From positions 829,028 to 893,027 of the forward strand of contig WBMV01003337.1 in NCBI GenBank assembly GCA_013396655.1: a stretch of DNA of 64,000 bases, given 5' to 3'. Below, piece after piece: positions 27,553-42,600 of the stretch. The notes beneath the pieces were generated by a model that did no database searches, was not told the DNA's origin, and saw only the letters and a program-made list of their open reading frames with translations. Within the stretch, counting starts at the first letter, position 1. The number at the start of each line of letters is the position of its first letter. Made by a program: the position numbers and the translations under genes. This stretch comes from Campylorhamphus procurvoides (taxonomy: Eukaryota > Chordata > Aves > Passeriformes > Dendrocolaptidae).

Positions 27553-28591
27553 CTAAAGAAAAGAAAACACTGGAGTGAAATATATCTGAAGAGACAGAAA
27601 ACAGTCATTGCCTCTTAATAGCAAAAGGCCATCTGAACACTGCCAAGCCTCAACATGAATCAAATTCCTACTGTGAAACAAGAGGCTGTGTGCTTTATAA
27701 AACAAGAATATGAAGGTTTTCTTTAGAGCTAAAAGTATAATTTAGCATAGTTAGATACAACATATCTCATACTAGGTTAATATGTAGGAAATAACCTGAA
27801 AGACAAGTCTTTTTTTAAAATCTAAGGAGGTTATTGCTAGTAATTTTTGTTAACATGCAGTGGAAAAGCATTTCAGAGGAGTTTAAAGAAAACTAATTGG
27901 ACGCAGCAGGGCTTCTGAAGGGCAAGGGTGTGAAATATTCAGGATAATGAAGCAGGAGAGCTGAGAGATGGAGCTGGGGAGATGTGGGACAGCAATATTA
28001 GGAAAGTGGGAGGAAAATGGAGCAGAGATTTACATGGGCCAGAGGAAAACAGGACCTTGGAAGCAACCACAAGAAAAAAAAATTTCATGGAAAAGTGACA
28101 GGAAACTAATAGGAGTAAGATTGTGCCCTTGAGTGTTTTTGTGGTATTTTAGTGAAGTGCAACTCTCATTTGATTTCCAGCATAGTGTTAACGAAGTCTT
28201 AGAAGTTAAAAAAAACCCACAGGTTTTGTTTTCTGTGTGGGCTATGGCTTCATGCACAACTTCCATTAGTGTTAAGAGGTGTCATAGCAGATGGCTCCCT
28301 CTTCTTGTTCCAGAACAAATCAGCATATTTACACCCTCCTTACTTGTTAACCAGGTACACATTCACTTTTCTCTGTCAAGGTGCCAGATATGGAAGGAGG
28401 GGCAGAACAGAGAGATGAGTAAACCTGACTGCAGTTTTACCAAGAGGCAGTTGCCCATGAGAATTAGGCAAAGAAGAAACAAAGAGGCAGATTAAAAATT
28501 AAGCAAGTGAGTACTTATGTGCAAATGGCAGGCCTTATACAGGGTGAGGCCAGCTTTATTCCAGGCAAACAATTCTGATGCCAGCTCCTAC
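27553..28591 (-). other. DENND2B: DENND2B intron
   Basis: A 1039-nt phase-0 intron. Nothing recognised. Confidence 0.85.
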
Positions 28592-28769
28592 CTCCTCTAC
28601 GGGCAGGTCTTTGAGTTTGGGCAGAGAGCTGGAGAGCAGTCCCACGAGGAAGGGGGTAGGGCAGCACACAATGTCGATCATAGATGAGGGCAGAACAGGA
28701 ATGAAGGTGTGCTGCCAGGAGAAGGGGTAGAGCAGGGCCACCACAGCATGTGAGCAGCTCGAGAGGGTG
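28592..28769 (-). CDS. DENND2B: DENND2B coding exon (cDENN C-terminal half)
   Basis: A 178-nt exon completing Ser (AG + C), then TLSSCSHAVVALLYPFSWQH, TFIPVLPSSMIDIVC, PTPFLVGLLSS and PVEE. The WQHTFIPVLP block is the hallmark of cDENN domains. Confidence 0.98.
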
Positions 28770-31700
28770 CTGGAGAGAGAACAATCAGGTTAGCAGAGGT
28801 TCGTCCTAGCTCAGAACAGCTACCACCTGCTGATAAACTCAGTGTGTTGAAATACAAGTGCCCAAGGGACTGCCCTTCTATGGCTTCTGACTTCAGACAG
28901 CCTCAGTCCCCTTGCAGTCCCTACCACCTCTGTCTGTGCAGTGTGGTAGTTCCAACCCTGCTCACCTTCAAAAGATTTCAAACTAAAAGCAAAAAAACCA
29001 GAATCCATCTGTTTAATTGTAGCAGCCAGGGGACAGTTTGATCCAGAAGACAAGTTTCAACATTCTCAAAAACACTCAATAGCAGCCAATTTGAATGATG
29101 CTTAACATCCAAAAGCAACTGCAGATCTTGGCTGTTATGACCAAGTCAGCGGTAAAAGTGCATAATAGTGACGTTCTTCTGTTGAGCATTATTGCACAAC
29201 CAAGGGAAAATGAAAAATAAAATTGAAAAAAAAATCCTAAAGAAAAACTTTGCTAAATCAGATGTAAAAAACTCTCAGCGATCAATACTTATTCCAAAGG
29301 AAACCTAGTAAAAACAACACATTTCTCAAAGTTTGTATATCTTTGTAACAAAAGTGTATTTTTATTGTAATACATTTTAATGGGCTTCCAACCAACTTCA
29401 GTGATATAACTATTGACCCTGCTCAGCAAAGTACCCTAAACTACACACTGGTATACCCTAAACATTAAGGCTTGATATTATCATGGAAAATGTCTTGCAT
29501 GTGTTGTCTTTCTATTTAGTGGATCTGATTCTCTTTTACAGTCACATGGTTTCCAAATGTTAAAAATAAAGGAACATCATTATCAAGTTAGATTTAGCAC
29601 CAGGGGAATAAGGATAGGCTCTTCCTATTAGAGCTTTGATTTTGGACTGAGTTACAGTGTCTGCTTCTCACAGGCTGAGATGACATAAATTTGGATTTTT
29701 ACCCAGCCTCGCATGACTGAACTAATTTTCTCACACTGCAAACTTCTGCTGTGCTTAATGTAGCCACAAAGAACTATAAATAACTTCAGAGCTGTTGCTG
29801 CTTGAGAATGCTGGGGAGAGGTGCAGACTTCTACTGCAAGACTTGGTGGAGACTTTAGGTGGCATCAGACCTCCACCAGAATAACCTTCATGAGCATTTT
29901 TAGATGTGGATTATCCAAAGCCAAAATAAAGGTTTCACCTGTTTGTTCCTGTCTGTGATTAATCTTTGAAGTTTGCTGACCGAGAAAAGTGATAATTAAA
30001 GGACAAAGAGAGAACAGGTTGGGGAAAAGCAAATGCTTGTCTTTTACTGCAAATAATCTGTTGGCATGGTTTTAAATGACATTTCCTTTAAGATCTAACA
30101 ATCACAGCATAGTTTTGTAACGTACGTGGCCTGACACGGGGTTCTTGTACAATGATGCATTTCTCTAATTTATTTTTTATATATATAGATGGCAACAGCA
30201 CTGCCATCACCTCATTGTCTCAAATGTCTACATGGTGAGGACATCAGTGTGTTTTGGAAGAGCTGTGGAACATGGCACAGACTCCCAGCACTTTCTCAAG
30301 ATCACTTCAATGACTCTGGCATTTTTGGCTAATAAAAATTCAGTCATCTTAGATGCACAACTAAAAAAAGAGCCACGTTAAGCTAAAAGCAGGAAGACAA
30401 ACATTCTTCTGATGCTCAGTTAGTATTTTTTCCTTTCTATAAAATGCCCTTTTGTAGCTTCTTGTTTTACACGCAGTGCTGTGACGTAAATCAGCCCCTG
30501 CATCCTCTCGTGCGTGCTATTCCCACGCTAGGGGAGGCTTCGGGCTCCAGCCCAGGACACTGGTTTCTCTTCCAGAGCTTTCCTGGGAGCTGGCTGGGGC
30601 AAGGCAGCAGCAGAATGCAGCAGGAGGCTGTGGTGGGGGGTGCCCTGCGTTAACACCCTGCTCTGCCCTGCCAGCATCCCCTGACAATCACACCATTGCC
30701 CTTGGTAGCACCTCAGTCTCTGCATTTTAAAACTCTGCAGTTTTTCAAATTCAGCCTTGGAAAAATCTTTCCCTGTGACCATGAAACACTCCCTCTGAAC
30801 TTTCAGTCCCCAGAACCTCCTGCTGCCCTCCCTCCCTCCTGGACATTGCTCCCACAGAGGGCAGTGGGACTCCCACACGCTGTTACCAAACTCCTGCTTG
30901 TACCAAGTTCCTGAGTCTCTTCCATAGATGGAAAGATTCATATTTGGAAAGGATACACACCTTCCACTTCAGAGTGAGGTTTCTACATTCTGTAATGTAA
31001 AATTCATAGATGATGGATGTAAGGGAACTCCCAGTTTAAACCTCTAAAATACGGTTCAGGTTCTTTTAAAGAATGTTGTTCTTGAGAAGCATGTTTAGTA
31101 AACTAAAAAAGAAAACCCTACCCTGGGAAACCAGGCCTGCTCCAGTTTTTCCTTTCCAAATGTGCAACCCACACGTTATCCCACTGTTCTCGTTTATGAG
31201 AAATAAGCAGCAAGGTCAGATGATTTGTTTTCTTTAAGGTGTGCGAAGCACACAAAATAAAGCAACAGAATAGTCAAAGAACTTAGATTTTCAAAATATT
31301 TTCACTTTTAATACTCTAGGGCAGTTTTGGTAATCCAGAGAGCTGGTTTGGAGAGTGGCCTGTTTCATGTGGTCCGTGCAGTTTTACAGAAACACTGCAT
31401 AATGTTCTAGCTGTTGTTCTACTGGAAAACACTTCTTATATTACCCATATACAGGTAATTTTATACATGTGCACAAGAAACCAACTCACTGTTTGAGTCA
31501 CACACTAACAAGGAACATAAACCTCACACCCTTCAGAGTTCTGGAGTCCTGCACAAGTGGGAGATGTGCTGTGAGGATCCCAGGGCTCTGGTTGCTCTTG
31601 TACAGCACAGGACAGTGCTTGGGATCCCAGCACTGCAGTGGCATGTGGCTCCCTCCTTCCCCCCCAGCACAGAGGTAGTGCCACTGTCCCACACCAGCAC

Positions 31701-34700
31701 TGCTAGCACCAAGCTCTCACTGTGCCCCAGAGATATGGACTGCTCTCCTGGGCTGGGCTGTTCAGTCTCTGCAGAGCTCCCAAGGGGAAGAGGCAGCTCT
31801 ATCAGCTACAGGCTGTGTCCCACATGCACAGGTAATTCCTGACTGTGAAAAGGTGGCTGTGTTTGCAGGTTTTGTGGGATAAGAGCATTTTCTGACATAC
31901 AGATGTTAAGGCTATTATTTAGCCATACTACACAGCCTACGCCAGTAAACTCATCCCATTAGCTTGGCCTCATCCCAATAATTTGCACTCTTGCTAAAGC
32001 AAAATTAGAGGGTAATTAGTAGAAAATCATGCAATTTCAATTAATTTCAAAACCCAGGCAGTCTGGGATTTACCAATATTTTGGTTCTCCCTATGTCTTT
32101 TATTCAGTAGATTAAAAAAACCTTCGGTGTTTGATCTTCTCCCCATGAAGGTAGTAATATGAGGTTATACAATCGTATTGAGACATTCTTAATCACCAAT
32201 TTCTTTTGAAGAGACCTTTTATCATGTTACAGGCAAAATATGACATTGCTTCTTCCCCACTCACAGTTGATTTATCTTCCTATGGGCTATTTTCTTTCCC
32301 AAATCATTTTCTCATGATAGCACACAGAAACAGACACAAGCTCAGACTGAGAACTGCAGGACAGGAATTTCAGACATAACTGTGACTCAGCTGAATTTTT
32401 GGAGACTGCTTTTGAACATGGTTTAGGTCCACATCAAAAAGAAAATGACTGTGACTTAGCAAAAACCTTTACTGTCCTTTAGATAGGAAGGATGCCTGCT
32501 AGCAATTTCTGGGTCAGCCAACCAACAAATAAGTGCAAGCCTAGGCTATATTCATATCTTATCACAGCACAATTACCATATTCCGAGAAAGACACACTGT
32601 CCACTCTTGGACAGTGAATGGACACTGCCCTGGCTGCAGAGTGCTGCCTATGTGGATGATAGTGCTGGATGTGCCTGTTTCAGAGGACTGGCTTGTTGCT
32701 TACTACAAGTCACCAACTTCTCTCAAACTGTTGAAGTAATTTTCAGTTACACATACTACTCACAATGGAAATATTCCACAAATACACTCAATTACTCTCT
32801 TTTCTTTATAACAATAGCCAACAATTATATTCCTTCCCACTTCCCCCTCCACACCTGGAATTTCTCACAGACCCAAGGGAGCCTCACACCGAGCATATCC
32901 CAAGTCCAGGACTAAGGCTCTAGCACAGAGAACCATTCACTGACAAGGTTCCCTGATCTCACCATGCTACTCCCATGCACCTCCACAGACATTTTGACAT
33001 TTGCATTGAAGAAGGAGAAGGTGAGAATATCCCTTCCCCCCTCCTCCACTTCTCCCAAGGGACAGACAAGCTTTCTCTGCCAGGAGGGAGGAAGGCCACA
33101 CCTTACATGCAGGGCCAAGCCATACAGCAGCTCTGTCACCCCAGGGCTGGTGCCAGCTCTGTGCTGTGCCAGTGCTCTGGACCACGCACTCGACTGGGGC
33201 TGACCAGAATCTCGTCTCCCTGCTTCCTCAGAGGGAGAAAAAATGTAGCCAAAAATGTAAATTCACAAAAAAGTGTTTCCACTGCCCGTGTTTATTTTTC
33301 CACAACCTTTTTATGCTTCTCATTTCTCCCTGCTGATTAAATTACGCTACTCTGTCCACATCTGCTGAACTCTTTCATCTGCTGTGTTGACACATTCATG
33401 CTCCAGCCCACAGTCACTCCAAGACAGAGTTATGTCCCTGACACACATCCTATCATCTGCTCAGAAGAGCTTCCTCCCACTTGAGGAGTCTGGAGGCTCT
33501 GTCCTTCCCAGGTGTAATACCTTGACTCACATGGGTATTACACACCCACAGGCCTCCTCATCACAGGCCACAGCTGTGCTTTTCTGTGACAGCTTCTACC
33601 CTTGGGCTACTGATGAACTGTGTAGCAAAAACACATGCTGACTCTTCCCTTCTACACCCTTCAGTGCCTCTGCAGATCCTGCGTTAACTCCAGTCTCTGG
33701 CAAAGAAAGAGGTCTGTGACAATTCCATGGATTCAGCCCATCTCCCCTCCAACACACACAGGCTGCAAAAGTCGGAAGGACAAAGCAAAAAGCTTGAACA
33801 GCATCAAAAATGGAAGTAAAAACTGTAGCAGACTGCTACAGTTTGGGTGGGAGACAGAGTGCATATAGCACTATTGTTGCTGTGCTGGCAGTAATTCAGG
33901 GCAAAACTGTGCTGTGCCAGATACATACACACTTAAGCTCTGAAAAAATAAAGGTTTCTCTGGGTGCGTAAGAATAAGTACCAGCAGCACAATTAATCAG
34001 GCAGATAAGACTAAATAATAGCACCAGGGACAAGATACAAATGAAAACTTTTAAGTATCAGAAGTGACAGTCTCTAAACTCCAGCTTGTCTGGCTGTAAT
34101 GAGCTCCTGCAGGTCAGCTTTTGAAGCAAACCCTTAGGATCCCTGGAAGATCCCTGGCTGACAACTGGGAGATATTACTTCTTTCTCCCTGCTCCATAGT
34201 GTGGCTGCTCAGCTCCAGTACTCCCCTCGATCCCCAAGTGCTCTTCTCATGAGGCTGTGAGCAATCAGAGCCCCCCAGAGCAATGGTTTGTCCTTCATTC
34301 CCAGGGCTCTGTGCTGTGAAGACACATTTTTTGTTAACCCAGATAGTACCAACTACTAACCAAAAAGGGCAGAGAGAAACAAAATAACAATTCAAGAAAG
34401 TCTTTGATACAATGGGGCAGGACATCTCCAGTTTTCCAGCCAGTATAAAAGTGTCAGACATGACCGTGTTTCCTCCTATGCAAAATTATTGCTGGCTGTT
34501 TTTCTGTTACCATTTCTAAGATGTTGAAAAGGGAAAAAAAATTCTTCAATTCCTTCTTTTGACTGAAATCAAAGAAATTACATGTTTTTGCAGCTTTTTA
34601 GCAAGAAACCTACCTCATGAACACTTTAATTTAAAAGCATGCAAGTTACTCTTGTTAGAGGAAAAGAGGGCACAGCAATGGAGCCATCTGAGTGCACAGC

Positions 34701-35326
34701 TGTGGCCCCAGGTTCAGGAATGTGCAAACACACATGTTCAGGAACAACAGGAACATTCAGAGGTACAGCATCAGATGCAGAGAGGGTTGGGGAGGGGGTT
34801 GTGTCAGAAGACAACTTCAGGAAGCGTATGAGATAACCTTCTCATCAGGAACAACATCAAGCAATAAATACCACTGTGCTTGTAAACTAATACTAAAGCG
34901 ACTCTAAAACAGATCTTTTTGAGAGGTGAAGCTGTCATGGGTAACATCCCTGCTGATTAGAGATGTTAAAGGATACCTCTGCATGCTCATGCATAAGGCT
35001 CTAGGAGACCTGCCTATTTGTAAGATTGCTTGCATTTGTAAGGCACTATTTTCACGTGATCTGGATTCAAAATTTAACTTGTTTTCACGGATGTTTTTAA
35101 GCTTATGTGTCTGGCTCTGGACAACTATTTTGTTTCCCAATTTAAATCAAAGTTATATAAAAACATAAAGTAATCAGGTAGCAATAAGCCTGAGGAGACA
35201 GACTGATCTAATTCCCCCTTGCTTGACATTAGATCAGTTTGTTTCCAAAGCCAGAAAAAAAGGTAGGTTATTTTGATATAATAAAACATCTTTGCTGCAT
35301 AGTTTTGTGAAATGGTCGCAATCTTT

Positions 35327-35362
35327 GGCAAGGACTTGAAGGCAGGCAAGGACTTGAAGGCA
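35327..35362. repeat. Perfect 18-bp tandem duplication
   Basis: Units 35327-35344 and 35345-35362 are identical and directly adjacent (GGCAAGGACTTGAAGGCA). Part of the unit recurs just after (ACTTGAAGG). Confidence 0.9.
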
Positions 35363-38300
35363 CACTTGAAGGTGTGCCCTGTGTGCCAAGGATCCTACCA
35401 GTGCTGTCTAAACTCACTCTGATTTGGTTATGTTAGAAGCCATCTTAAAATAATATGTTTGTGCATACTAAAAAAAGATACTTATTTAGCTACTAATTTC
35501 TTCAGAATAAATTGTTCACACTAAGCATCACCTTGCTTTCTATTGTAGCCCTGGGCGACACAGAGAAATGAAGGCTCATCTGGGAGAAGAAGGTCATCAT
35601 CAGCCTGCAGGTAACCCGAAGGAAGGCAAGAGAAGAAAAGGAAAGGAAGGCAGGGAAGAGGCTAAATTAAGTGCAAGGAGGTAAAAATAAGATCCATGAG
35701 GCAGATCTGGGAGGGGAGGAAGACAAAACGAGCCTGGTGAGCAGGTGAAAAGGAAACCGAGGACAAAGAAGCCAGGATGAAAAATTAAGGCTCAACAATG
35801 CAAGGACCAGGAAAACAATTTGAGTGTGGATAAAGCTCTGTCACACAGATGTAGCCAAATTATTAGGTCCCTGGGTGAAACTTGTTCCTCCCTGTCGCTA
35901 CAGCAGATGGAAGGACCGTGAGGCTGTCTGATGCCAACTACCCATCCTTGTTCAGAACCAGCGATGCCGAGAGGGGCTGCGGCTGCCGAAGGGAAGGTCA
36001 GACAATGGCATAGCTGAAGGTGTGTGACAGAAGCTCAAAGCCCACTCGTGGCACAGATGGAAAACAAATAAAACCTGTATTCTACATTTCAACTACTTCT
36101 GCACTGCTTCCCCCTTACCCTGCTCTGCACAGCCTGCTGATAAGCAGGCAGACATAAGCCCACAGCTTCTGTCAGGAATAATTAAACGGAAAAGACAAGT
36201 TCCCTCCACAGCAAATATATTTACCTGTATGTGAGAGACAGAGGATTATGACCAAAACAAACACCAGAATTTGCCCTCAGCTTATTGCCATTTGACCCTA
36301 ATTAATTCAAATCTAGTAAATTGTCCGGACACTGACAGAAAAATTCTTTCTAATCATTACAGAGCAGTAGGAGTTACAGTCAGTTCCTGCAATTAAAATG
36401 AAGCATGAGAGGACAGGCAAATTACTGTTTTGGGCTTTGATTCAACACAGGATTTCAGTAAAAGTTTCAGCCTTAATTTACTTTCATTGTGCTGAAATAC
36501 TTTGCTGAAATTAAGCCTCAAAGGCCTTTTTTTTTCCCCACTTCTTTTTTAATCAGACCAGCCCTCAAGTTCACACACAGGACGTGATAGTGCCTTCTGA
36601 ACCACGAGTTCCCTGACTGCTGTGGGAGAGGGCTGCTGCAAAATCAGCCTCTCCTTAGCAAGGCATGTCTCAACTTTGGAAATTTGAATATTTTTTTACT
36701 TTTCTAGAAGCCCTTCAGGGGCTAAGCAAACTACAGAGAATCCTTCATTATAAGGAATAAAGGTGGTTTGGAAGTAGAGGCTGCAATTTTTGAAATTATT
36801 AAATATTTTAATCTCATTTTAGTACATTATTAATATATTTATTAAGTTTTAAGGATGTAATTTATTTTTAAATTAAATACTTAGATTTCAGCCTCCTGGA
36901 TTGAGAATTCCCTGTGACAGAATCCTTCTGTAAAGGGCCCAACTCCATGTAGGGGTACACAGGGAAGAGGATTACCCTGCTGCTCCCAAGACACTTCTCC
37001 TCACCTGACCTTCAGGTAAATCTGTGGAAATCTGGGTAGCTGCAGGAAGTTTAGGATGGAGTGTTGCATATGTGACTTAAAAGAGGGTTCTGAACGTTCT
37101 GAATTTCCTGTTACTAAATCTGATCTTTCTCTAAAACAATAAGTTCTTTAAAATCAAAACAGTAGGTTCCTAGAGGACAAAAAATTGTGTACATTTGGGC
37201 TGTAAGAGCCAGAGTAATATTTTATGTTGCGATTTATTTTATACAGCACTTAGTAATAGGTAAACTAAGAGTCACAACCTGAGGTCTTTAGTAGCTGGCC
37301 TAAAGTATGGAGCTAATACTCTGATCAAAACGTGACACCCTTATTTTCAGGAAATATGGGCAAATCTGTATGTGCAATTTTAGGTTACTTATTCTCTTAA
37401 TGTCACAGGACACCTGCCAATAGAAAGTGCTGCTCAAGTGGGGAATTCTTTGGTGTAAGTGTGAGCATGATGGATGGGAACACATATAATTCATGTGAGG
37501 ATGATGGTGAGCCAGGTCCATTTGGGCAATCCCAAATTCAGCAGCCAGTTCTGAACATTTCATAACCTAATTATTATACATACTACAACAACTACTGCTA
37601 CAGTCAGTCTCTGGAACTGGGTAAAAGAGATCTCTAAAGCACAAACACTAGATCTCTTCTGTCTATTACGGGCTGAAACATATATGTCTTAACACATATC
37701 AACATGTATTACTAACCATGAGATAACTCGCTTTTAATCCAGAATCAGATGAAAATCCCTCACTCTGCACTGGAGCTTGACAAAGGGAAAACATTCCTCA
37801 AGAAGTGAACATTTCCCCGGTCAGGCGACTGATTTAACAAACCAGCAGCACTGCTATTGTGCTGTTCCCTCAGCCTCCAGTATCTATTCACTCCTTGCCT
37901 AGGCTCCTAAGTCAGGCTTCCCCCCTCTGGCAAGCAACAAGCTGATGCAGAAGTGAGAATCAAACCATGCTTTTGCCAGGGGTGAAGGGTAGAGTCCAAC
38001 CACAGTGGCTCCCCTAATTTGAATGCTGACACGTTTGCTGCAAGTGACCTTTGTGATATCTCAAGGAATGCAAACAAGTGATAACACTGGCAAGGAGAGG
38101 GGGGCACAGACTGAGAAGGAAATGCATATTTTCCACATCACATCAGTCTAATTATCAGTTATTGTCCCTTGCAGAATCTTTTAACTATGCTTATAACTCA
38201 GAGTGTAACTACTTAACCCTCACACCACTGAAATGTTGGATTTGCCCCATGAAAATGAGCTAAACCCAAACCTCCTTTTGCAAGTTACACTTCAGGTTTT

Positions 38301-39642
38301 ATCTGGTGCTTTCTACAGGGCAGTATGAGAACAGCCAAACCTGTAAACTCTCATAAAGGAATCACAGCATGTCCTCACCTGTCTGGTGAAAGCAGTGCTG
38401 CAGTTCCTTATCAGTGGGGCACAAATGATGCAGTTAATTTTGGGACATACTCCAGGGACTATTGAAGGTGAGTTACAGAGAGCTCAGGCAGCAATTCCTT
38501 TGTGCTACTGATGATTCCAACCATAGATTTTTTGTGATAAATCAAAGGTTACAGCCCAGTTTCTAGAATTGTTTTCTCTGACTTTGATTCATGGGGCCAT
38601 GGTTTACCACACTGCCATGTCAGCGAGTACAGTTCATGGAGCAGACTTGCCCAACATTTTGCATCATCTGTGTTCCTTTACTGGTCCATTGTTATCACAT
38701 TTTACAGAAAATTGAGCGAGCAACATCTTCAACAATAAAGTCTTTTCTGACCACATCCCCTTTAGCATAAATGTGCAACATCCTCTCCTGGTTTATGCTC
38801 TTACCCTACCACCTTGGGTCCATCAGCAGCCTCACTGACACTGATTGAACTCAGTGCATTATGAGCACACCAGGCAATGTTGAGCTTCAGAGAAGCATGT
38901 GGACTTGAAAGCTTTTCTGTCACCATAAATGCCCCGTCATACCAGAACAGACAACACCACAGAACTTCAGGACATATTTTGGTACACAGGGTACATGCTA
39001 AGAACAAGGAACTTACGTTTTAATATTTTCTAAGACGACAACAAAGATTATACCTGTGATGCTCCTGACAGCTGCTGTTGTTATGCAGGAGGGGTCCTGC
39101 AGCAATCTGTGCCCAACTGCAATTTAGGCTCAAGGGTTTAAGGACTGAGCAGTTGGGTTACAATGCCATAGAGTATCAAGGAGGTGATGTCAGGAACAGC
39201 CAGCATCCAGTAGCTGTCTGCCCTGCTGAGATGATGTCTCCTAGCTAAACAGAGATGGACATCATGAAAGATGATTCCAGTTATAAAGCCACTGAACTTT
39301 TCAGTCAGTTAAAGTAATTCAGGTTTTCAATGCCTAATAATTAAACAACTCATGAGGAGATATTATCAAAGACTATACAGGAGACTTTCTTGTTTATTTC
39401 TCATCCAAACATTGGAAGACAGATATTTTATGCAAAATTTCCAAAAGTTATCACAACTTTCCACAAATTAGTACATTATCTTACTCTATTAAGCGCTGTA
39501 TTTTCAAAATCCAGCCCCCACCTTTCTGGAACACCTGAGTTAGAGACAATCTGAGGTGCCACAGATAACCTGGCTCATGGCATAGATGAAGGAGCTGAGA
39601 GTTACAGACCAGAGACTATGCTGTCAGGAGATCTCTCTCTCT

Positions 39643-39656
39643 CTCAGAGAACAGCT
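39643..39656. repeat. TC microsatellite
   Basis: About seven TC units in DENND2B intronic DNA. Confidence 0.7.
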
Positions 39657-42600
39657 TTGAAGTACTCAATTTAAAGAGAACAGTTGATTAAAGGGGAATG
39701 TGGTTTTAACAAAGACATTATTTTTTGCTCCTGTAATATTTGTGCGTAAGCAAGGCACGTGAAAGCCCCTGGAGAAAGAGACATGCAAAGTGCTCTTCAG
39801 AATGAGGATTGCCTTTTTAAGCAATTGGCGTTCAACCATACTTTCCAAGCAAAGCTCAAGCAAATGGGATTTTAGGAAAAAGTCACTGCTTTGACACATC
39901 AGCCACTTGCCCAAGCTATGTCAGGAGGTTACAAGAAAAAAGACCCCAACTTTTCCAAGTGGAAAGTTATCCTTATTACTCACAGAGTTATCTAGTCCCT
40001 TCCTGCAGGACAGTTCCTTATCATGAATCCATAACAAAAGTGGTTGTAGCCCAGCTGCTCCAGAGGAGTGTTAACTACCTGTTCTTTCCACACTGGGACC
40101 CTTGCTCCCACCAGTCCTTATTAATGTTCACACTGGTGGTTTCAGATTTCCAGGCCATTGTTGCACCATTAAAAACAGGACAGCTGTAGAGTAGGATGAT
40201 TTTTCTAGGAAGTAATCAAGGAGGAGAGGAACAATCTCATCTCCCTAATCCTTCTCATTTAAAAGCTGAAAAGAGAGAATCTGTCGAAATCCTCTTCCAG
40301 GGAGCTAGAGGTCAAGTTGGGAAGATGTTGCAACTTGCTATATTGTGCCAATAAGCAATCCAGAAGAGAATTACTAAACAACATGGTCGTTTTCTTATCC
40401 CATTCCCTTTCATGGGGAAGGGAGAGGGAATTTTGTTACACAAATCCTAAGTGGAAAAATTATGATGTTTTCCCAGTGTAGAGCATTGGCCAAAGCCTGG
40501 AGCAACATAAATAAATACCACTGGAAAGGAAGGGAGAAGGAAAGGAGGAAAAGGAAAATTATATAAGCTCTACCCTTCTTGGGACATGGAATATTAAAAA
40601 TGCCATTGAAGTTTACTGCATATTAAAAATGTCACTATTAGATTGTTTTTATCTGGGACTGTGGAATATTAAACAAGCCAGAGATTTAGAATGTTCATTT
40701 TATTTCTTGGGCTTTCTCTTTTGCCCGACAGATTTTCCTACTGTCCACGTACAACTCTTCTGTTGGCATCTTTACAATCTAGGTGCTGGAGAAAGTAATC
40801 CAAATGGTACAAAATGTAACTATCTCTTGGGAGGATGGAATAAACTGCAAAATTTCTTTCAAAAAAAGCTCTGCTCGTTACCTTAAACCCCCTATTTCAC
40901 ATTGCATGGAAGACTTCCAATTAGAGTGTTCAGACTCTAAGACAAGGTGCTCCACACCTTGCAGGACTGAGCTGCATGCAAACATCCTACACAATAAAGA
41001 TTACTAGCTAGATTTGGTGGGAAAGAAAGAAGCGGGATATCAAAAAATTGCAGCTACATCAGGCCAATTTATGACATATTACAGAAGTTTTAAGGGTTTT
41101 TTTTAAGTATTTATGTTTCTATTTATTGCTGCTTCATAGTGCAAGCAGACTGAGAAAAGATAAAGTCTCACAAATAGAAAGTGATGGCAGGATAAGTAAC
41201 AGAGACTCAGACAGACTCCAGAGGATGCCTTTTTTATAAAAAAGAAAATTAAAAAAAAGCTGTTGTCCCTCAGGTAAGACAAGGGTGCTGCAAGTTCTAA
41301 ATCACTCCTCAACAGGGGCTGATCTGGCTCTCACTGGAGGAAACAAACTCTCTGGTTACTTACATGAGAAATGGATGTTTTTGCAGTAGAATAAATTCTG
41401 TCTGCTAGGCATGATTACATATTATACAAGGGCTCATTCCTTCCACTACAGAAATTAGTGGAATAAATTCTCTAGCTTATGTTCAGCATATCAGACCAGA
41501 CAAGCACAATAATCCTGACAGTATTAAGAACACACTTCAAGATCTTTGGATAAAAATATACCAGAAGAAAGGTCAGTCATCCCTTCTCCTGGGTTTAGAC
41601 ATAAGATCTGGGAGCTATTACACATTCCACAGGTACAGCAGTTTGCATCTCTAAACATCTCCTTCTTCAATGCACAGATGAGAACTCAAAAACTGCTAAG
41701 ACCCCAGAACTTGTGCTCAGAAATGGGAGAGACCAGTTAGAGACTAGCAACAGTAAGTTCTCCCTCACAAGTTTTCTGATATGTCTTTGTTGTCAAATTT
41801 ATCTCACCTTTTTTTTTGTGGAGGTTTTTGCAACAGGGGAAAGTAAAGGAAATCTTTATTACAGGCCAAAGCTCAAGTCTGTTTGCTAAGCACACTTCCT
41901 CTCTCTGCCCTAACACACGTGGTTTTTACCTTTTAAACTGCCACTTGGCAGATTTTACAAGTGTTACGATATGATAGACTGTGGGAAAGGAGCATTCCCA
42001 GGCAGCAGGTGAGGCTGGGCAGACCTGTCATTGCTATGATTAGCTTGTAAGAATGATATCCTACTTTTGTTAATAAAAAATGGACAATAAGGAAACAGGG
42101 AATGAGCTTGCACTTTGGTAATCTGCCTAAAAGTTTAACTGCTCTTGCTTTTCCACTTGACCTTGCTACAGGACTGAGGAGCAATAATTTGCTCCTAAAA
42201 CATTGCCACATCTCCTATTTAAATTGGCATATTAAATTGAGCTACAAGATCATGCTTTGATTTTAGCTATTAGATTAAAGGATCCCTAGTACCATCTTTC
42301 TAGGTAGGCACTCAAAGATGGGGACCAGGCTACCTCTAAACTTTGCTGCTAGTTTCTAGCATGGCCTTGTGACTCCCAAAACAACAGATTCAAATATGAG
42401 GACAAGTATCAGTGCTCCCTGAACATCCTGGGTATAACAGCCCTAAGATGTGTCTGTCCACGAGATTAGGGAAATGCCATTGTTTGTTCTGAAAGCCTTT
42501 GCCCTTGAATACAAGTACACTGTGCTCCCCTTTTGTTCCACAAAGTTAACAGAGACATGCCTGCGCAATGACTACCCCAGTATTTACATATTTATGCTCT

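Noticed and set aside
28515..28784. 89-codon minus-strand open frame over a DENND2B exon
   Set aside because: It is frame-shifted against the cDENN reading WQHTFIPVLP, which is supported by splice phase.
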